NCBI GenBank assembly: GCA_003165855.1
Contig: PMXH01000576.1
Span: forward strand, 566-6,965
DNA from: Acidobacteriaceae bacterium
GTDB taxonomy: Bacteria; Acidobacteriota; Terriglobia; Terriglobales; Acidobacteriaceae
Length of the DNA: 6,400 bases
Direction: 5' to 3'
In this document: positions 6,281 to 6,400 of the stretch, piece after piece
How positions within the stretch are numbered: position 1 is the stretch's first letter
How the letters are laid out: every line of letters starts with the position of its first letter
Position numbers and translations under genes: made by a program
The notes under the pieces: model-generated
Database searches by the model: none
Told to the model about the DNA's origin: nothing
What the model saw: only the letters and a program-made list of their open reading frames with translations

Positions 6281-6400
6281 GGAAGGTTATTGGTCATCTT
6301 ACAACGCGTGAGAAGAGAAAGGGATTGTCGAAGAGTAGGCGGCAGATAAGCCCACGATAGCCCGCTCCTCAACACCCTGTCATTCCGTCTCTAACGACGC

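Noticed and set aside
6354..6383. Possible promoter for the M20 gene: ATGACA, 18 bases, TATCGT on the minus strand
   Set aside because: Only a partial -10 match and a long leader. The TGTCATTCC on the plus strand here may instead be a fragment of the TGTCATC repeat, a nine-base match too short to call.

Overview
The window looks like ordinary chromosome from a GC-rich, Gram-negative-type bacterium, most likely an acidobacterium of the Terriglobia (Koribacter/Sulfotelmatobacter-like). This rests on remembered resemblance, not a search. The FtsW N-terminus, the secreted peptidoglycan-binding-domain protein and the membrane-anchored HtrA all look acidobacterial. The spaces between genes carry short palindromic and hairpin repeats of a kind I associate with those genomes.

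Every supported gene lies on the minus strand, so transcription runs right to left. From the right: an M20-family metallopeptidase (5018-6280); a repeat-rich gap; a secreted YtcJ-like amidohydrolase (3129-4868); a 221-base gap with a palindrome and a perfect TATAAT -10 box; a membrane-anchored HtrA/DegP-type protease with two PDZ domains (1327-2907); a strong intrinsic terminator (1241-1317); an exported protein with a basic linker and a peptidoglycan-binding-like domain (426-1190); a 219-base gap made largely of short repeats; and the first 68 codons of ftsW, cut by the left edge (1-206).

The left half has an envelope theme: periplasmic protein quality control, a likely wall-binding protein and the septal peptidoglycan polymerase FtsW. 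The right half holds two metallohydrolases that probably act on small peptides or amides. HtrA seems to be its own transcription unit, with a good -10 box in front and a terminator behind. The M20 peptidase and amidohydrolase may be cotranscribed, but a repeat cluster separates them. No RNA gene, CRISPR array, insertion sequence or phage gene was seen. I found no clear new multi-gene system. The points worth a second look are the repeat at the amidohydrolase start, the ribosome-binding site and small open frame inside the htrA terminator, and the histone-like linker of the wall-binding protein next to ftsW.
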